Below, one piece after another: positions 33,727-33,756 of a DNA stretch of 33,756 nucleotides. Location: assembly GCF_016428645.1 (NCBI RefSeq), contig NZ_JAELXW010000106.1, forward strand, positions 1-33,756, written 5' to 3'. The stretch's first letter is position 1, and every line of letters starts with the position of its first letter. The DNA comes from Glycomyces salinus. GTDB taxonomy: Bacteria; Actinomycetota; Actinomycetes; Mycobacteriales; Micromonosporaceae. Under the pieces are notes generated by a model, which ran no database searches, was not told the DNA's origin, and worked only from the letters and a program-made list of their open reading frames with translations. The position numbers and the translations under genes were made by a program.

Positions 33727-33756
33727 TTGGCGGTGTCCTGCTCTCCCACACCCTCG
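33727..33756 (-). rRNA. rrf: 5S ribosomal RNA, 3' end (partial)
   Basis: The minus strand starts at the window edge with GAGGGTGTGGGAGAG followed by CAGGACACCGCC, which is the conserved 3' part of actinobacterial 5S rRNA. Only about 30 of about 117 bases are inside the window. The exact mature end (33725-33728) is uncertain. A strong hairpin follows. Confidence 0.8.

Noticed and set aside
1..33756. CRISPR array, tRNA gene, insertion sequence or prophage genes
   Set aside because: No regularly spaced repeats, cloverleaf sequences or transposase/integrase-like proteins were recognised.

Overview
The window is high-GC DNA from an actinomycete. It shows GTG and TTG starts, many four-base ATGA/GTGA operon overlaps, LacI-controlled sugar operons, a sugar ABC importer without its own ATPase, a streptogrisin-like protease and a GH19 chitinase. 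The genus cannot be fixed from sequence alone; the Glycomycetaceae or neighbouring families are plausible, which is inference. The right edge runs into the 3' end of a 5S rRNA gene on the minus strand, so an rRNA operon lies just outside.

Left part (1-4.2 kb): a DHA2-type drug exporter is divergent from its likely AraC-type regulator. A secreted GH19 chitinase follows, then the DNA-binding remnant of a broken LacI gene.

Polysaccharide locus A (4.2-11.9 kb, minus strand): a 1423-residue secreted alginate-lyase-family protein with several carbohydrate-binding modules, a cytoplasmic GH36 alpha-galactosidase and a LacI regulator. The same operator, TGGATA-N4-TATCCA, lies in front of both enzyme genes, with a one-sided copy in front of the regulator. 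This ties the three into one small regulon that has no transporter in the window. I find it the most interesting system here; the substrate is unknown.

Middle (11.9-15.2 kb): a ferredoxin-reductase-like flavoprotein and a divergent pair of membrane-anchored proteins of unknown function.

Sugar locus B (15.2-21.8 kb): binding protein, two permeases and a GH3 glycosidase form one operon (minus strand), divergent from a second LacI regulator. GAAAC-type half-sites fill the space between them. The layout resembles Streptomyces bxl (xylobiose) operons.

Right part (21.8-33.8 kb): homocysteine methyltransferase; a DUF998 membrane protein coupled to a methyltransferase and divergent from a NarL-type two-component system; an NmrA-like oxidoreductase; a secreted S1 protease; a YcaQ-like DNA glycosylase; a gamma-glutamyltransferase; an unrecognised acidic protein; a GNAT acetyltransferase; and the rRNA operon end.

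A pattern across the window is that six genes have a TANNNT box ending 6-7 bases before the start codon and no clear ribosome binding site, which suggests leaderless transcripts.
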